Shown here piece by piece: positions 1-12,383 of a stretch of 64,000 nucleotides of DNA (its first letter is position 1; each line of letters opens with the position of its first letter). Made by a program: the position numbers and the translations under genes. The DNA lies in assembly GCF_000003855.2 (NCBI RefSeq), contig NW_003101671.1, positions 972,072 through 1,036,071 of the forward strand, given 5' to 3'. This DNA is from Blastomyces gilchristii SLH14081. Lineage: Eukaryota > Ascomycota > Eurotiomycetes > Onygenales > Ajellomycetaceae. The notes beneath the pieces are model-generated. The model saw only the letters and a list, made by a program, of their open reading frames with translations. It did no database searches and was not told the DNA's origin.

Positions 1-218
1 TCTATCTACAATCAATAATAAAACCTTTCAAACACTTAGTATGTTGAATCTCAGAGTTTCAAGTGTACAATCTTCATATCAAATACTGAAAGAAATCAGA
101 CACTGTGATATCTGATGCAATCAGTTATAGACTCAATTTCATGAATGAGAGTTCTGTGAATCAGGTACAAGAGAAGTTTATATTAAATATATTAAGAGAG
201 TGTAAGAAATCAGAATAG

Positions 219-1231
219 ATGAATACAATGATCTCTCACTTGAAGAATGACAAGATATTAGATAATAAGTGTCTTATGAAAGTAGTAGAAGAGATGCTTC
301 TAAACTTTAAGCTGAGAAAATTGAAAAATAATGTTGTGCTTTACTGTGACCTAGAATATGTGAAAGCTCTCTATCTAGAACATTTATTTAGATATGACTT
401 GATAACTCACATGTATAAGGAATTCAGTCACTTAGAAAGCTCTGAACTCATGAATATACTTGAATCAAGAGTATACTGATCAAGTATAGCTGAGAATATT
501 CAGATATATGCTCATGAGTGCCTGAATTACTAGATTGTGAAAGAATCTAAGAAAGGATTAGAATACAAGAAAGTGTAATATCAGATGAAGTGTATGATAC
601 AATTATTTGAATGATGAGAGATGAATCTCATAGACATATTACTGTAAATACTAAATAAAAATTGATAAATAATCACTGCTATTGATTACACTACTGACTG
701 ATCAGTCATGAAAGCAGTTTCAGAGATAATAGAGAAGATGATGATGAAGTTTCTATATAATGAGATCTATATCAACTATAGAATACTGTGTGAGATTCTA
801 ACTGATAACAGTGTGAATCTTGTAGAAGAAGCAGTGAGGCATTTCATGAGTCAGTTACAGACAAGACATCATAGAACAACATCATATCATTTATAAATGA
901 ATAAGAAGATGAAACACTTAAATGAAATCTTAGACAATATGCTGATGAAATATCTAGTGAGCAAGTCTACAAGATTATGAGATAAATATCTCAGTCAGGC
1001 ACTATTAGTCACATAAATTCAGCAGCATGCAGTCTTTAAGTGTTCATTATTTTATCTATTGTATGAATTGTATCTGTGTATTCTGAAGAATGCTTTGAAA
1101 AAGATAAGAAAGAAAACAGCAGTTACAGATGCAGCAGTAGCAGTTGCAGATACAACAGTTGTAAATATGAAATCAAGATTAAAAGAGATCAGTCATGCAT
1201 GTGCAAAAGCTAATAAGTTACTTCTGAACTA
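219..1231 (+). pseudogene. G1 integrase remnant
   Basis: Dead C-terminal half of a retroviral-type integrase. The segment at 708-896 contains the motif ILTDNSVNL, matching the catalytic-core ILTDNG(A/P)N motif with its second acidic residue, followed by EEAVRHF. After a stop, the frame continues with gypsy-type text (HAVFKC.. then a stretch on LHPRILK-like residues near 1,080). The copy at 44,645-43,629 has the same segments in the same order with different stops, so both are independent decay products of one protein. The interrupting stops are mostly TGA and TAA. It is not expressed as a functional protein. Confidence 0.75.
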
Positions 1232-2669
1232 AACAATTCAATTGAAAAGAATACAAGACTCACTAGTTAAGAAATCAAGTCTCAAGATAAGAATGTGAGT
1301 TTTTATATATAATAAGAGTTCTGAGAAGTTTTAATTTAGATAATTTGAGTTATATAAAATACTCAAATCACATTCTCTGAGAACATATGCATTGAAAGAA
1401 TCAGAGAGACAGCTCTTATACAACTTAATAAATAATTTATATTTTATAAAAGTAAAGATACAAGACTTGAGTGAATTATAATTATCTACAGCACTATTAT
1501 CAGTGTTGAAAAAGAAGAAGCTTATAATTAAAAAGTCTTATGAAGTAAGAGAAATTATAGATGCTTATGAATTAGATAATCTCACTTATTCTGATCTTTT
1601 CATGATTATAAGAAAAGAATGAGAAGAAATGAAGAAATCAGATGAATATCACACTTCAATAAGTAATAAGACTGTAGCTGATTATATGATAATATGCTGC
1701 AGACAGTGAGTGTAATGTGATAAAGAGCAGTCTCAAAGCAGCAGACTTATATATAGATCAGATCACAGAAGAAAAAGAAATTCAGAGTTAAATTTAACTG
1801 TTTATATCAGTTCAATTACAGAGATAACAGAGGATGAAGCATCTGAAACATTTATAAATATGTGAGATTAAGCTATCTCAATCTCTGAGAACACTCAGAG
1901 ATCAGATGAGATTAGTTTTGATAAGCTATTTACTGTAGTAATCTAAGTGAGTGAAGAGAAACAGTATAATGTATAAGATAGAATTATAAAAGATGAAAGC
2001 TGCTGAATCTAGTCACTGAATACTATATTATATAGAGATTATATAAGAGTAGTAGCTAGTAAATAAAAAAAAAGTGTAAGAAAGAAAAGAAATAATGAAT
2101 TGATTATCAACTGTAAAAGTCAGCTGTAAAAGACAAATATTATTATATATATTTCATTCATTTTCATACACTACATGTTTAATCTATTTTCAATATCATA
2201 TCATCTGAAAAATGCTAAAAATAAAGAAAATCTCAAAACTCAAGATCTGTAAGAGATTTGAGAGCTGTAAGTCACTCTCATAATAATACTGTGTATATCT
2301 TCAATTTCTCTACTGCTCTGTGTATGATATTAATGTTATTTATCACAAGATTGACTGGAATGCTAATATAGAAATATGTATATATATGTATAGAAAAATT
2401 GAAGAAGAGCATGAGACCTGCGGAATCAGAAGTCAGAACAGAGAGAGTGAAGATGAAAGAAATGAAAGAAGAAGAAGATATAGAACTGAATGAATGACAG
2501 CAGAAGTCATCTGAGACTAAATACTTATAATTCAGTGTGTCACAATCTTCCCTGCAGAAGAGAAAGAGAAAGTGATAGAAGAAGCTTAAAAGTGAGAGAG
2601 AATAGTCTCAGCAGTATTATCATCTTTGATTAAAATGATCTCTGACACTGAAGTAACTAAGAACTATTA

Positions 2670-3735
2670 TTAGTGTATAAAACTGTAAAGACAGAAGTAA
2701 CAATTACTGAATAAACATCTACTGATCTTAGAATTATACATGCAATTACAATACACATGAGACTTCTTAGAAAGAGAGAGAGAGACATAAGAAAATGCAG
2801 GAAGTAGAATACAGTATATAAACAGCTTATTCTTATAATAACATCTTAGATAAGATGTATAAGTCTCACATCTGTGAGTGTAAAAGAGTACAACATCTGT
2901 ATTTCTGTTTCTGAAAATATGAATATCTTTTATCTGCATCATGAAGTCAGTTGATAGATATCAGAGAATAGACTGATATAGATCTATCATTCTGAAGAAA
3001 TTTGTCAGAGTGAATATCTCTGTGATATTGAACTTTACAGTTATAAAAAGTTTCTTAATATCTGTGAATATCATGACTTCATACATAATAAAACTCATAA
3101 TAATTTTCTCTAAAAACAGAAAAATCAGCATCAGAAAGAAAAGATGAAAAAGAAAAAGACTTATAATCTTGATACTGTTGAGAGAGAGAATGATTCTCTG
3201 ATATGAATGAATAATTACTTTATCATAAATATTTAAAATGAATGTAATAATTAATGTCTGTGACTGAGCTTTAGATAGTTATGTTATATACAGTCTTCAT
3301 ACAATAAATTGTTCTAGAGATCAGTAAGAAGAGTGAGAGTGTATATACTGAGAAACATGATTTATTAAGTCTATGCAACATCTTCTTGAAACAAGGAGAG
3401 CTGATAATGAAAGCAGAGACAGCAGAATCAGAAGAAGCAGAGATAGCAGAAGTGAGAGAATCAGACACAGAAGCAGAGATAGTGAGAGTGAAAGAAGCAG
3501 ACACAGAGGCAGATGTAGAAGATTGAGAGAAAGCAGCAGAGAAAGAAACAGAGAGAGTAGAGAGAGACATGAGAGACTTAGTCACACATAATATAAACAA
3601 TTTCTTTATTGTCATGTTCTTCAAGTTCTTAATCAATGATTCAATATTAAGTTCACTATCATCAGTGAAAATGAATCTGTCAACATATGAAAATTCTATG
3701 TGAATAAAAACAAACATATCAGCATCTGCATTCAT
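2670..3735. other. G1 3' region with open frames on both strands
   Basis: Between integrase and 3' LTR of G1 lies about 2.5 kb that is not pol. Open frames exist antisense to pol (3,735-3,271 Ser/Ala-rich, 154 codons; 2,942-2,670 Cys-rich, 90 codons) and in sense (3,373-3,591, a run of RS/RE/RH dipeptides). The same frames recur in the other copy (40,602-41,072, 41,389-41,655 and 40,970-40,740). The function is unknown. It could be an extra 3' ORF, an antisense ORF as known in some plant gypsy elements, or simply a low-complexity tract whose repeat keeps both strands open. Confidence 0.5.
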
Positions 3736-4264
3736 GCAAAATCATGTCAGAAAACATGATCAGAAATCTGCTGAGAAGAAAAATAATCAAGAGCATATGA
3801 GAAGGTGAAGAAGATGTGTCACTCATGATAATATATTCTAACAATTATTAGAAGATAAGCAAGTTCTGATCATGTTTCACAATGTGTTACACTTACTGCT
3901 AACAAACTGCCTGATATGAGCACTATGATGACACTTGTTATGAGAATAGAGAGTCATTGTCAGAAACATATACAATATGATAGATAAACAGATAGAAAAG
4001 AGTTGAATAGAAGAAGAGATAGAAATCTTGAATGAGATAATAACATTTAATGATGATGATGATGAAGAAGATAGTTGAAGAATGAAAAAAGTTAGTGAAT
4101 GAGTGATATAATATAGTGAAAGTTTCTTTATAAGAGTGTATATAAAATGCTAGCTGAATCAGAGATAGATTACATAATTGTAAATACTAGTAACACACTA
4201 ATCCGCATGAAGCTAGAACAGATGTCATGATCACATGAGTGTGACTGAATCTGATGAGAGAGAA

Positions 4265-4431
4265 TATAATTCAGAAGAATGTACAATTATCAGATAATAA
4301 CACAGCCGCTTCTGAACTTGCTTACAAATGTAAAGAGGTCATAGCAGCCACTAATTAATTTAGTGTATGATATATAAGAAGCCGGTGTACGCCTGTAATC
4401 ATACGCTGGCTCAAGCAACGTTTGAATCACA
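4265..4431 (+). repeat. 3' LTR of G1 copy 1 (167 bp)
   Basis: The 167-bp repeat is found again at 39,902-40,068, at 48,529-48,673 plus 49,188-49,209, and partially at 63,866-64,000. Read on the minus strand it starts TGTGATTC and ends GAATTATA (GAATCACA in better copies), so the LTR ends are themselves inverted repeats. Confidence 0.85.
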
Positions 4432-4712
4432 GTGTTATCAAAAAGCATTACTTTTTAAAAAATTAAAAATAGTCTAAAAAAAACCTTAAAATGTCTAAAA
4501 ATAGTAACTTTATGCCAAGAATGAGACTAAATGAGATCAAATGAAACCACTTTCTCATTTTTTTCAAGTCATGATTTCATTTTAAGATCTCATATATAGT
4601 CACTTTACATGTTTTTTTAATGACTAGTCCTAGCGGGATTCACACCAAGAAATGTATGAGACTAGATCAAATGAGATCAAATGTGAAATTCATGATTTCA
4701 GCGGCCAGTCTA
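4432..4712 (+). mobile_element. Right half of a 506-bp TIR element (copy A)
   Basis: Starts abruptly at the G1 LTR in the middle of the family consensus (GTGTTATCAAAAAG..) and runs to the right terminal inverted repeat GCGGCCAGTCTA. The left half is missing from the window and should lie beyond the 5' LTR of G1 copy 1, outside the left edge. Sequence right of the end is TTCAGCAT, the expected 8-bp target duplication. Confidence 0.85.
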
Positions 4713-7051
4713 TTCAGCATAGATTTGAAAGAAGTTGAGTTATCAGTAACAGTTCAGAGAGAGAGTATTCTAATTGAAGATGTATATATAGTGTGATGAG
4801 ATATTTTATCATGATTAACTAGCATTTTCAGATTTAAGAGCTGATACTCTCAGTTTATTCAGTAGATATCTATTATATCAGAAGGTATATCTTACTCTTA
4901 TTATAAAAGAGCATCTGTTATTGAGTTCTCACTGCTAGAGCAGTAGTGTATTATGAAATAAAAACAGCTTAATAGCTCAGATCATTGCATCTGTTATTCA
5001 GTAAGCTTATAAGTGATTATAAAATACTTGAGATTCTTATAATCTGTGATTATGTAAAATTTGAAGATACTTCAGAGCTCAGAGTCTCATTCTTCTAGAT
5101 ACTATATAATCATAAGAAGTTTCTTATCATAGATCTTGTAATTGCATTCAGCAGAATTCAGTTTCTTAGATATAAAGATGTATAATTATAAGATATTTTC
5201 ATTATCATATTATAATATAGCTTTCTCTGTGATATAGCTGAAGAAATCAGCTACAATAACTATCTTATAATCAGAATTAAATATTATCAGTAGAGAGATA
5301 TTAGTAAACATCTTCTTTATCTGTATGAATATAACTTCAGTATTTACTAATTATTGAAATACTGAGTTCTTCTTCATAAGTTCTGTGAGTGATCTAGTAA
5401 TATCTAAGAAATTCTATATAACTCACTAATAGAAGTTAGTAAATTCAATGAAGCTTTATATATCTTTCACAGTGCATGAGATCTCTTATTCAAGAATAGC
5501 AGAGATCTTCTCAGAATTCATTCAGATTCTCATATCAGCTTCTATGATAAAATCTAGATGTTTTATACTTTTAACTTTAAAATCATACTTATCTATATCT
5601 ATCAGTAGTTCTGCTTCTTATAATTATTATAATACTTTTTATACATGTTCTTGATATTCTTTTCTAGACTCATCAGTGAAGATAAGAATATTATTAAGAT
5701 AAGCAGATATAAACTTATTAAGAAAATGTCAGAGTGCTCAGTTGATATACTTCTGAAATATACTGAGAATGTTAGTTAGTTTAAAGAGTGTGACTACTCA
5801 TTCAAAGAGATTATATTATGTTTAAAATACTGTAAGTTATTCATCTTCTTTGATGATATGAATCTTATGAAACACAGTGATGATATCTAGCTTTGTAAAT
5901 TATTGAGCTTTCTTGATATGTACTAGAATTTCATTGATGAGAGATAAGAAATAATAATCTTTCTTTATTAATCTATTCAGTTCTTCATAGTTCACATAGA
6001 ATCAGAGTTCTTTATCTAATTTCTTTGCAAAGAAAATAGAAGCTGCAGTAGAAGAGTTACTAATATATATGAATTTCTTATTTAACAGATTATTGAGTGT
6101 CTTCTGAAGAAGAAGAAGTTCATCTCAGAACATATTATAAAGAGAGTCTTGCAGTGATTTAAGATTCTTATCATTCTTCTTTTCTAACTTGATACTGTGA
6201 TTCACTTCTAAGCCTTGTAAGAGAGATAGATTTGTAATGTTATCTTGTCAGAAGACATCTAAGTATTTGTAATATTATTAAGAGAGTTTTGTATAAAAAT
6301 CTATTATTATAACACAGAATAATCTTTCTAGAGCTTTTTTAATATTAGTTAGACTGATGAAGTAGATTATTATATAATTCTGCTATCAGTGACTTTATCA
6401 GAAGCTCTTTTAAAGCATTTTAGATGTATTAACAGAGATCTGTGTAAGATTCATAGTTCTGTGAATATCATTTTCATGAATTTAATTATTATTAGAGAAT
6501 ATTTAACTTCTGTTTCAAGTATTCAGTGCTATTTTCTCTTTAAATTATTGTTATCTAATCTCTTCAAGCTTCTGCTTGTGAGTTTGAGCAGAAGCTAATC
6601 TTTTCCCTGTTTTATTAAGATATTCTTATAGCGATCTTCTGAATCTTTCTCTAATGTAATGTGATTGATATGAACTGCCAGCATTGATCTTTCTTTTAAA
6701 TGAGAAGATAGATAGACTGATTAGCAGTTGAAAGTGATATATTCTGATTAGTTATAATTGATATATATCTCTTGTTAATATTGATTGATGACTTCTTTGA
6801 GAGCAATCTCAGGGACTCAGAAGCCTGTTCAGGCGGCAGAGACTCTTGTTTATATATAGATATTCAAGTCTACTCAATTCATAGCATCTGTATTATTATT
6901 ATTCTTTGACATAGATATATAAGTGACTGAGATGTAACATCTTCTGCTGCTATTCTGTATACTTTTAAGCTTAGTGAGATAGTTATTCAGTGTTCAGAGT
7001 TATATGCAGAAGCCTTTATAAGTCTGATCTTCATCTATACTTATAAGAGCT
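4713..7051 (-). mobile_element. Gypsy fragment related to G3, minus strand
   Basis: Decayed internal region of the same gypsy family as 9,341-15,498, in opposite orientation. The antisense of its reverse transcriptase is recognisable: the plus-strand translation near 5,448-5,654 closely matches the translation antisense to RT of G3 at 13,030-12,815. The gag/protease part near 6,600-7,050 matches G3 at about 11,040-11,590, including an acidic stretch before the protease. No frame is intact. Both LTRs are missing; the right side ends at a truncated LTR of another family. Confidence 0.75.
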
Positions 7052-7233
7052 CTTGACTATACACAACTATATAAACTGAAGTTTATAAATACTATTTACA
7101 ACTCAGCTTGAATGCTATTATACATTTAATCTCTACATTTTATCTTTCTACTGTGAATACTTTTAGTAGTTAACAGTACATATCATACCAAGCTGCAAAC
7201 ACCTGAATAATTGCCTGCAAGTGCTTATTCTTA
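7052..7233 (+). repeat. Truncated G2-type LTR
   Basis: Reverse complement begins TGTAAGAATAAGC and follows the 258-bp G2 LTR (26,986-27,243 and 36,113-36,370) for about 180 bp up to AGTCAAGAGCT, then stops. It is a truncated or recombined LTR. No matching partner LTR is seen nearby. Confidence 0.75.
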
Positions 7234-8014
7234 CATTTATAGAGTATAAGCTAATAATTTGCACTTCTTAAGTATAGTAAAATGAGTCTTGATCTGCAGA
7301 GTAATTGCAGATTACATGTAATTATATAATTAAAGATGGTATTCTTTTCAGAAATATTATATATTTATAGCGATATTCTTTTTAAGATTATTATCTTCAA
7401 GAATATTATTAGTTTCAGACTACTCTGTAGTCAAAAGAATTTCCTCTCTTCACATTAAGTAGTTAATGAATTCAGTGAGAATTATTAATCTTTTAATAGA
7501 TCTTATTAGCTTCTGAATTCTTTAAGAACTTTTATTATAACAGATATCTTTTCTTTCTACTGAAGATATTCTGTCAGATCTACTCTTATCTTATCATCTG
7601 CAAAGATCTCATCTCTACTAATCTTTATCTACTCAATCTCATACTGAAATCTTGTAATGTCTAGTCTTATATAAGTCTTCTTACTCCCAGAGTTATTATT
7701 ATTTTAATTACTTAAGTTGTTTACATTGTCTGATATCTCACTGATATCTTTAACTAAGTCTTTGTATTTATTATTGAACTTATCAGACTGCTCTTTTATA
7801 ATTATATTATTCATCTCATAAGTCTCTGAGATAGTCACTTTTCAGTTTGTCGTAGATAGTGATAATAATATGTGATTCTATATCTGCTATTCTGATGTTT
7901 TCTCATTTCTCTGTCTTGAAGATATATATTCTTTTATTAAGTCAGGTGTTCTCTCAGATCTTAAATTAATCATGAGTTCAATCACTTAATAAATCATCTA
8001 GACACACTTGTAAT
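7234..8014 (-). mobile_element. Gag-like gypsy remnant
   Basis: AT-rich block between the truncated G2-type LTR and a 506-bp TIR element. The minus strand gives charged, stop-interrupted text with DNLLRSER-like and KEYIFKTEK-like stretches, which looks like gag of a gypsy element. I cannot assign it to G1, G2 or G3 with confidence. No other gene is visible. Confidence 0.35.
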
Positions 8015-8519
8015 TAGACTGGCCGCTGAGACTATGAATTTCATATTTGATTCCATTTGATCTGGTCTCATACATTTCTTGGCGTGAATCTCACTGAGAC
8101 TAGTCATCAAAAAAACATGCAAAGTGACTATATATCAGATCTTAAAATGGAATCATGACTTGAAAAAAATAAGAAAATGATTTCATTTGGTTCCATTTAG
8201 TCCCATTCTTGACATAAAGTTACTATTTTTAGACATTTTAAGGTTTTTTTAGACTATTTTTAATTTTTTAAAAAGTAATGCTTTTTGATAACACTCAAAT
8301 GAGATTTAAAGTCATTTAAAGCAATAAAAATAATTTAAATTGAGAAGTGAAAATCATGATCTTATTTGAAAAATGTGATAAGAGTAGACAGTAAGTCTCA
8401 CTGAAACAGTATGAGACTACTATCTAATGTTAAAACTGTGTAATCGAATCAGTTGAATTGGTAATGAGACTATCAAAAAATCTGGTCCTGGTCTCAGACA
8501 CAGTCACACGGTCAGTCTA
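8015..8519 (-). mobile_element. Complete 505-bp TIR element (copy B)
   Basis: Starts TAGACTGGCCGC and ends GTCAGTCTA, in reverse orientation relative to the other copies. It is flanked on both sides by the same 8 bases, CTTGTAAT (8,007-8,014 and 8,520-8,527). It has no coding capacity and is a non-autonomous element. The 8-bp duplication and TA(G/A)-starting ends fit the hAT or KDZ superfamilies; the family assignment is open. Confidence 0.92.
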
Positions 8520-8527
8520 CTTGTAAT

Positions 8528-9340
8528 GATGTATGAAGATGTTAATTTTACACATTATTACAGTTATTCATTAGCTTGTAAAGAGTTTTATAATCTCTTA
8601 AAGAATAATATTATTATGTTGTAATCTAACTACGCGAGTTACACTAAATATGTTGAGATGACACGTGACTAGAGTAGATGTAGTAATTACTAACACAGTT
8701 TAATTCAGATTGGTGATAATATAGTAATTAAGCTCTGAGATATCTGTGACTAAGTAGAAGTCTTTATAATAAGTACTAAATAAGATTAAAAGAATTAAGT
8801 TAATATTTAATAAGATTCTACTGAGTATTATAAGATAGATAATCTGATATAATTAAATCTTAAAAATATACATATTACATACTTATCTTATACACTGAAC
8901 TATTATTATACTAAATATAAAGAAATAGAAGTTTTAGATAGTTATCATTACTATTTTAACACTTTACTGAAAATTTATAATATTTTTTATACAAGTTTAT
9001 TTTACTATACTATCACTGACTTATTCTCTTCTCAACTGACTTCTGACTGACAGCTATCAGAGATTATAGATGAAGATAATAAACTTGAATAAGAAATTAA
9101 AAATATTCTTAATGAAAGACTTCACAGCTATAGCTGATAATATCTTATAAAATAAGTTAGTTATAATTATCTAATCTGAATTTCAAGCTCTGTATTATTT
9201 AAAACAGCAGCTTTTAACTGATGAGAACTACACATCTATAACTCTATTACTCAAATCTCACTTCTGAAAAGAGAGAACTAATATAAGAAGCTATGTCGGA
9301 TTATATAGATTATTTCACTACACTTGATAAATTTCTACTG
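8528..9340 (+). mobile_element. Older G3-like gypsy, 3' end and start of its LTR
   Basis: 8,690-9,280 corresponds to the integrase C-terminus and chromodomain region of G3 (14,640-15,228), more heavily mutated. From about 9,294 (TGTCGGATT) an LTR begins and is cut at 9,340 by insertion of G3. It resumes after G3 at about 15,504. This older relative was the target for G3. Confidence 0.75.
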
Positions 9341-9610
9341 TGTGGCGGGCTGCGTCTGATCAATCATATAGACTATTTCATTACACTTCACAGATTCCGC
9401 TGAAAGCTCCGATCCTCAGTCGCTGATCCTCAGCTGAAAAACCCATGAAATTTCTATTCTTCCACCCCGAAGCTCCACCGTGTATGCATATAAATATTCA
9501 CTTCAATCACTGATTCTCACACTTTCTCTTTCTTTCCTTCTCTAACATTTTTCATTTTGTTATATAAGACCTATATATTATACCGATCTATTCAGCGTAG
9601 GCCTCTTACA
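9341..9610 (+). repeat. 5' LTR of G3 (270 bp)
   Basis: Begins TGTGGCGGGCTGCG and ends CTTACA. It pairs with 15,229-15,498. This copy is less mutated than the 3' LTR (for example GTGGCGGG here, GTGATGAG there), and the differences are C-to-T or G-to-A. Confidence 0.88.
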
Positions 9611-9829
9611 CTTGAAAAATGTTCATTATCTTCTCATTAGAAATGATTACTCACTGAGATATCTGAACATGTAACAATATATAAGAAATAGAGAAACAGT
9701 TAAACAGTTAAGTGAACACTGAGTTCTTAGATAGAAGCTTACTCATCAGTCACTCTGACTCTGTAACAAGATCTTATAAAGAGAATATTAGTAAAAGACC
9801 TGAGAGGTCTGATACTATAGATGTATGAG

Positions 9830-10335
9830 TAGACTGACTGTGTAACCGTGTCTGAGATCAGAACCAGATTTTTTGATAGTTGTATTATCAATTCAACTGA
9901 TTTCATTACACAGTTTTAACATTAGATAGTAGTTTCATACTATCTCAGTGAAACTTACTGTCTACTCTTATCACATTTTTCAAATAAGACTATGATTTTC
10001 ACTTCTCAATTTAAATTATTTTTATTGCTTTAAATGACTTTAAATCTCACTTGAGTGTTATCAAAAAGTGTTACTTTTTAAAAAATTAAAAATAGTCTAA
10101 AGAAAACCTTAAAATGTCTAAAAATAGTAACTTTATGCCAAGAATGAGACTAAATGAGATCAAATGAAATCACTTTCTTATTTTTTTCAAGTCATGATTT
10201 CAATTTAAGATCTGATATATAGTCACTTTGCATGTTTTTTCAATAGCTAGTCCCAGCGGGATTCACATCAAGAAATGTATGAGATCAGATCAAATGAGAC
10301 TAAATATGAAATTCATAATCCCGGCGGCCAGTCTA
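9830..10335 (+). mobile_element. Complete 506-bp TIR element (copy C)
   Basis: Ends TAGACTGACTG and CGGCCAGTCTA. The target duplication is TGTATGAG (9,822-9,829) against TGCATGAG (10,336-10,343), one C/T difference, consistent with later hypermutation of one side. It is inserted in the leader of G3. No coding capacity. Confidence 0.92.
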
Positions 10336-10343
10336 TGCATGAG

Positions 10344-11600
10344 ATATTCATACAATTACACTTCTTCTGATTTCACAGATATCTCACATTCAACAAACAA
10401 TATAATCATGTCTAATGATAATATGAAAGAACTCTTAAACACAAGTATAGAAGTGATATCACAGTGACTCTGAGCAATGTTAAAATTACAACAGTAATAG
10501 ATAGCTGATATGCATGCAATTCAACAACTTCAATATAAGGAAATTCAATAATTAACTTAATAAGGAACTCATGCAATTTCAACATCTACAGAATTGAATA
10601 CAAAAGTGCTGAAAGAATGCTTAGATACTTCTGCATATTTCAATACTTCTGATCTCACTCTCTACTCGTCATGAAGAATGAAAATGCTTACAAAACTGAG
10701 TATAAATGAAGATGTCATTGATTCACTAATCAATCAAGGTTGATATATTAATAAATGATTGAAGAATCGTGTGAAACAGAAGTTTCATTAATGAATGAAA
10801 GCATGTGAATCAGCATTATGAACATCTGATAATATCATCAAATATCTTGATATTCTGTTTCAAGACACTGCTATACAACAGAAGATATTAGATTGATTAC
10901 AGAGTATCTAACAGAGAAACACTTCTCTTACAACATTCATCTCTGACTTTGATGTCAAGATCTTAGAAGCAGGTGATCAATCTTGAGAGAATTGAATGAA
11001 AATTAGTATGCTTAAGAAGACATTAACTTTCAAACTCTTACAGACTCTTATAAGTGTAAATGAAGATTCAACTTATGAAGACTTCTGCACACAGCTTCAG
11101 ATATTGAATAACTGTCTTATCAAGCTCAAGAGTATACACAACAGTGACAGAAGATGTTACACTCACACACTCATACTGAGAAATAATTCAGTCACTTATT
11201 CACCTACACTGAGAAATAACAACAATAATACAGATGCTATGAACTGAGTAGACTTGAATGTCTATATATAAGCAAGAGTCTTTATTATCTGAACAGGCTT
11301 TTAAGTCTCTAGAATCATCTCTGAAAAAGTTGCTAATTGATATTAATAAGAAGTGTGCATTAATTATAACTGATCGGAACACATTACTTTCAACTACTAA
11401 TTAATCTATGTATCTCCTCACTTGAGAGAAAGATCAGTATCTTCTTACTTAAAGAATGAATCAGTGTCTGTTCACATCAATCACATTGCATTGAAAGAAG
11501 ATTCAGAAGATAACTATAAGAATGTCTCAATGAAACAGGAAAAAGATTAACTTCTGTTCAAATTACAAACAGAAGCTTGAAGAGATCAGATATGATAATT
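10344..11600 (+). pseudogene. G3 gag remnant
   Basis: Stop-interrupted plus-strand frame rich in Asn, Gln, Ser and acidic residues, typical of a fungal gypsy gag. The longest open stretches are 10,228-10,467 (partly inside the TIR element) and 10,996-11,247. The latter ends in an Asn-rich tract before the expected nucleocapsid/protease junction. I see no intact CCHC knuckle. It has no function now. Confidence 0.5.
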
Positions 11601-11832
11601 TAAAGAGAAAATGACAATGAATGCAATTCTTGTATCTACTTGTAATAGATAACATGTATAATATGAAAGTTATGATAGACAGTGATCTATATTATTATAC
11701 AATGATTAAATCTTCAGTTATAAGATATTATAATCTTCAGTGTATTCTCTTATCAAAACCTCAACTTCTCACAGAATTTGATAATTCAAAAGACATTTGC
11801 ATCTGTTACATGATAAAACTAAATATAGATGT

Positions 11833-12117
11833 NNNNNNNNNNNNNNNNNNNNNNNNNNNNNNNNNNNNNNNNNNNNNNNNNNNNNNNNNNNNNNNNNNNN
11901 NNNNNNNNNNNNNNNNNNNNNNNNNNNNNNNNNNNNNNNNNNNNNNNNNNNNNNNNNNNNNNNNNNNNNNNNNNNNNNNNNNNNNNNNNNNNNNNNNNNN
12001 NNNNNNNNNNNNNNNNNNNNNNNNNNNNNNNNNNNNNNNNNNNNNNNNNNNNNNNNNNNNNNNNNNNNNNNNNNNNNNNNNNNNNNNNNNNNNNNNNNNN
12101 NNNNNNNNNNNNNNNNN
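11833..12117. other. Assembly gap (285 N)
   Basis: Run of undetermined bases inside G3, between gag/protease and reverse transcriptase. Open frames that cross it are artefacts. Confidence 1.
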
Positions 12118-12383
12118 AATTATTAAAAAGGCCTTTGAAAAAGTTTTTCTGTGTTACAAATAATAGATTCTCATATAAAACTCTCTTTAATAATATCACA
12201 AATATCTAGATGTCTCTCTGATAAGACAAATTTTATAAATATATCTCTCTTACAAGACTCAGAAGTGAATCTCAGTATCAAGTTAGAAAAGAAGAATAAT
12301 AAAGACTCTGAATCATCATAAGACTCTTTTTATAACATGTTCTGAGATGAACTTCTTCTTCTTCAAATGTACTCAATGATCTA

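Larger units (their letters stand above)
1..4431 (+). mobile_element. Gypsy LTR retrotransposon, family G1, copy 1 (left part outside window)
   Basis: The 3' part of a dead Ty3/gypsy element on the plus strand, matching in inverted orientation the complete copy at 39,902-49,209. It carries integrase remnants from about 219 to 1,230, a post-integrase region, an arginine/serine-rich 3' segment (3,271-3,735, open on both strands) and a 3' LTR at 4,265-4,431. The 5' LTR, gag and reverse transcriptase must lie left of position 1. It has many TGA/TAA stops and no intact pol. The LTR abuts half of a 506-bp TIR element at 4,432, so this copy probably inserted into that element. Family assignment rests on the integrase similarity between the two copies and on the reverse transcriptase of the other copy. 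Confidence 0.85.

Noticed and set aside
3271..3735. Ser/Ala-rich secreted or wall protein gene on the minus strand
   Set aside because: It lies inside the G1 retroelement and its counterpart in copy 2 has the same frame; it is element sequence read antisense.
8690..9610. Tandem G3 elements sharing an LTR through LTR-LTR recombination
   Set aside because: LTR pairing, the TACTG/TACTA flanks and continuation of an older LTR after 15,503 fit a nested insertion better.
11621..12209. Frames crossing the N run
   Set aside because: They are open only because undetermined bases contain no stops.
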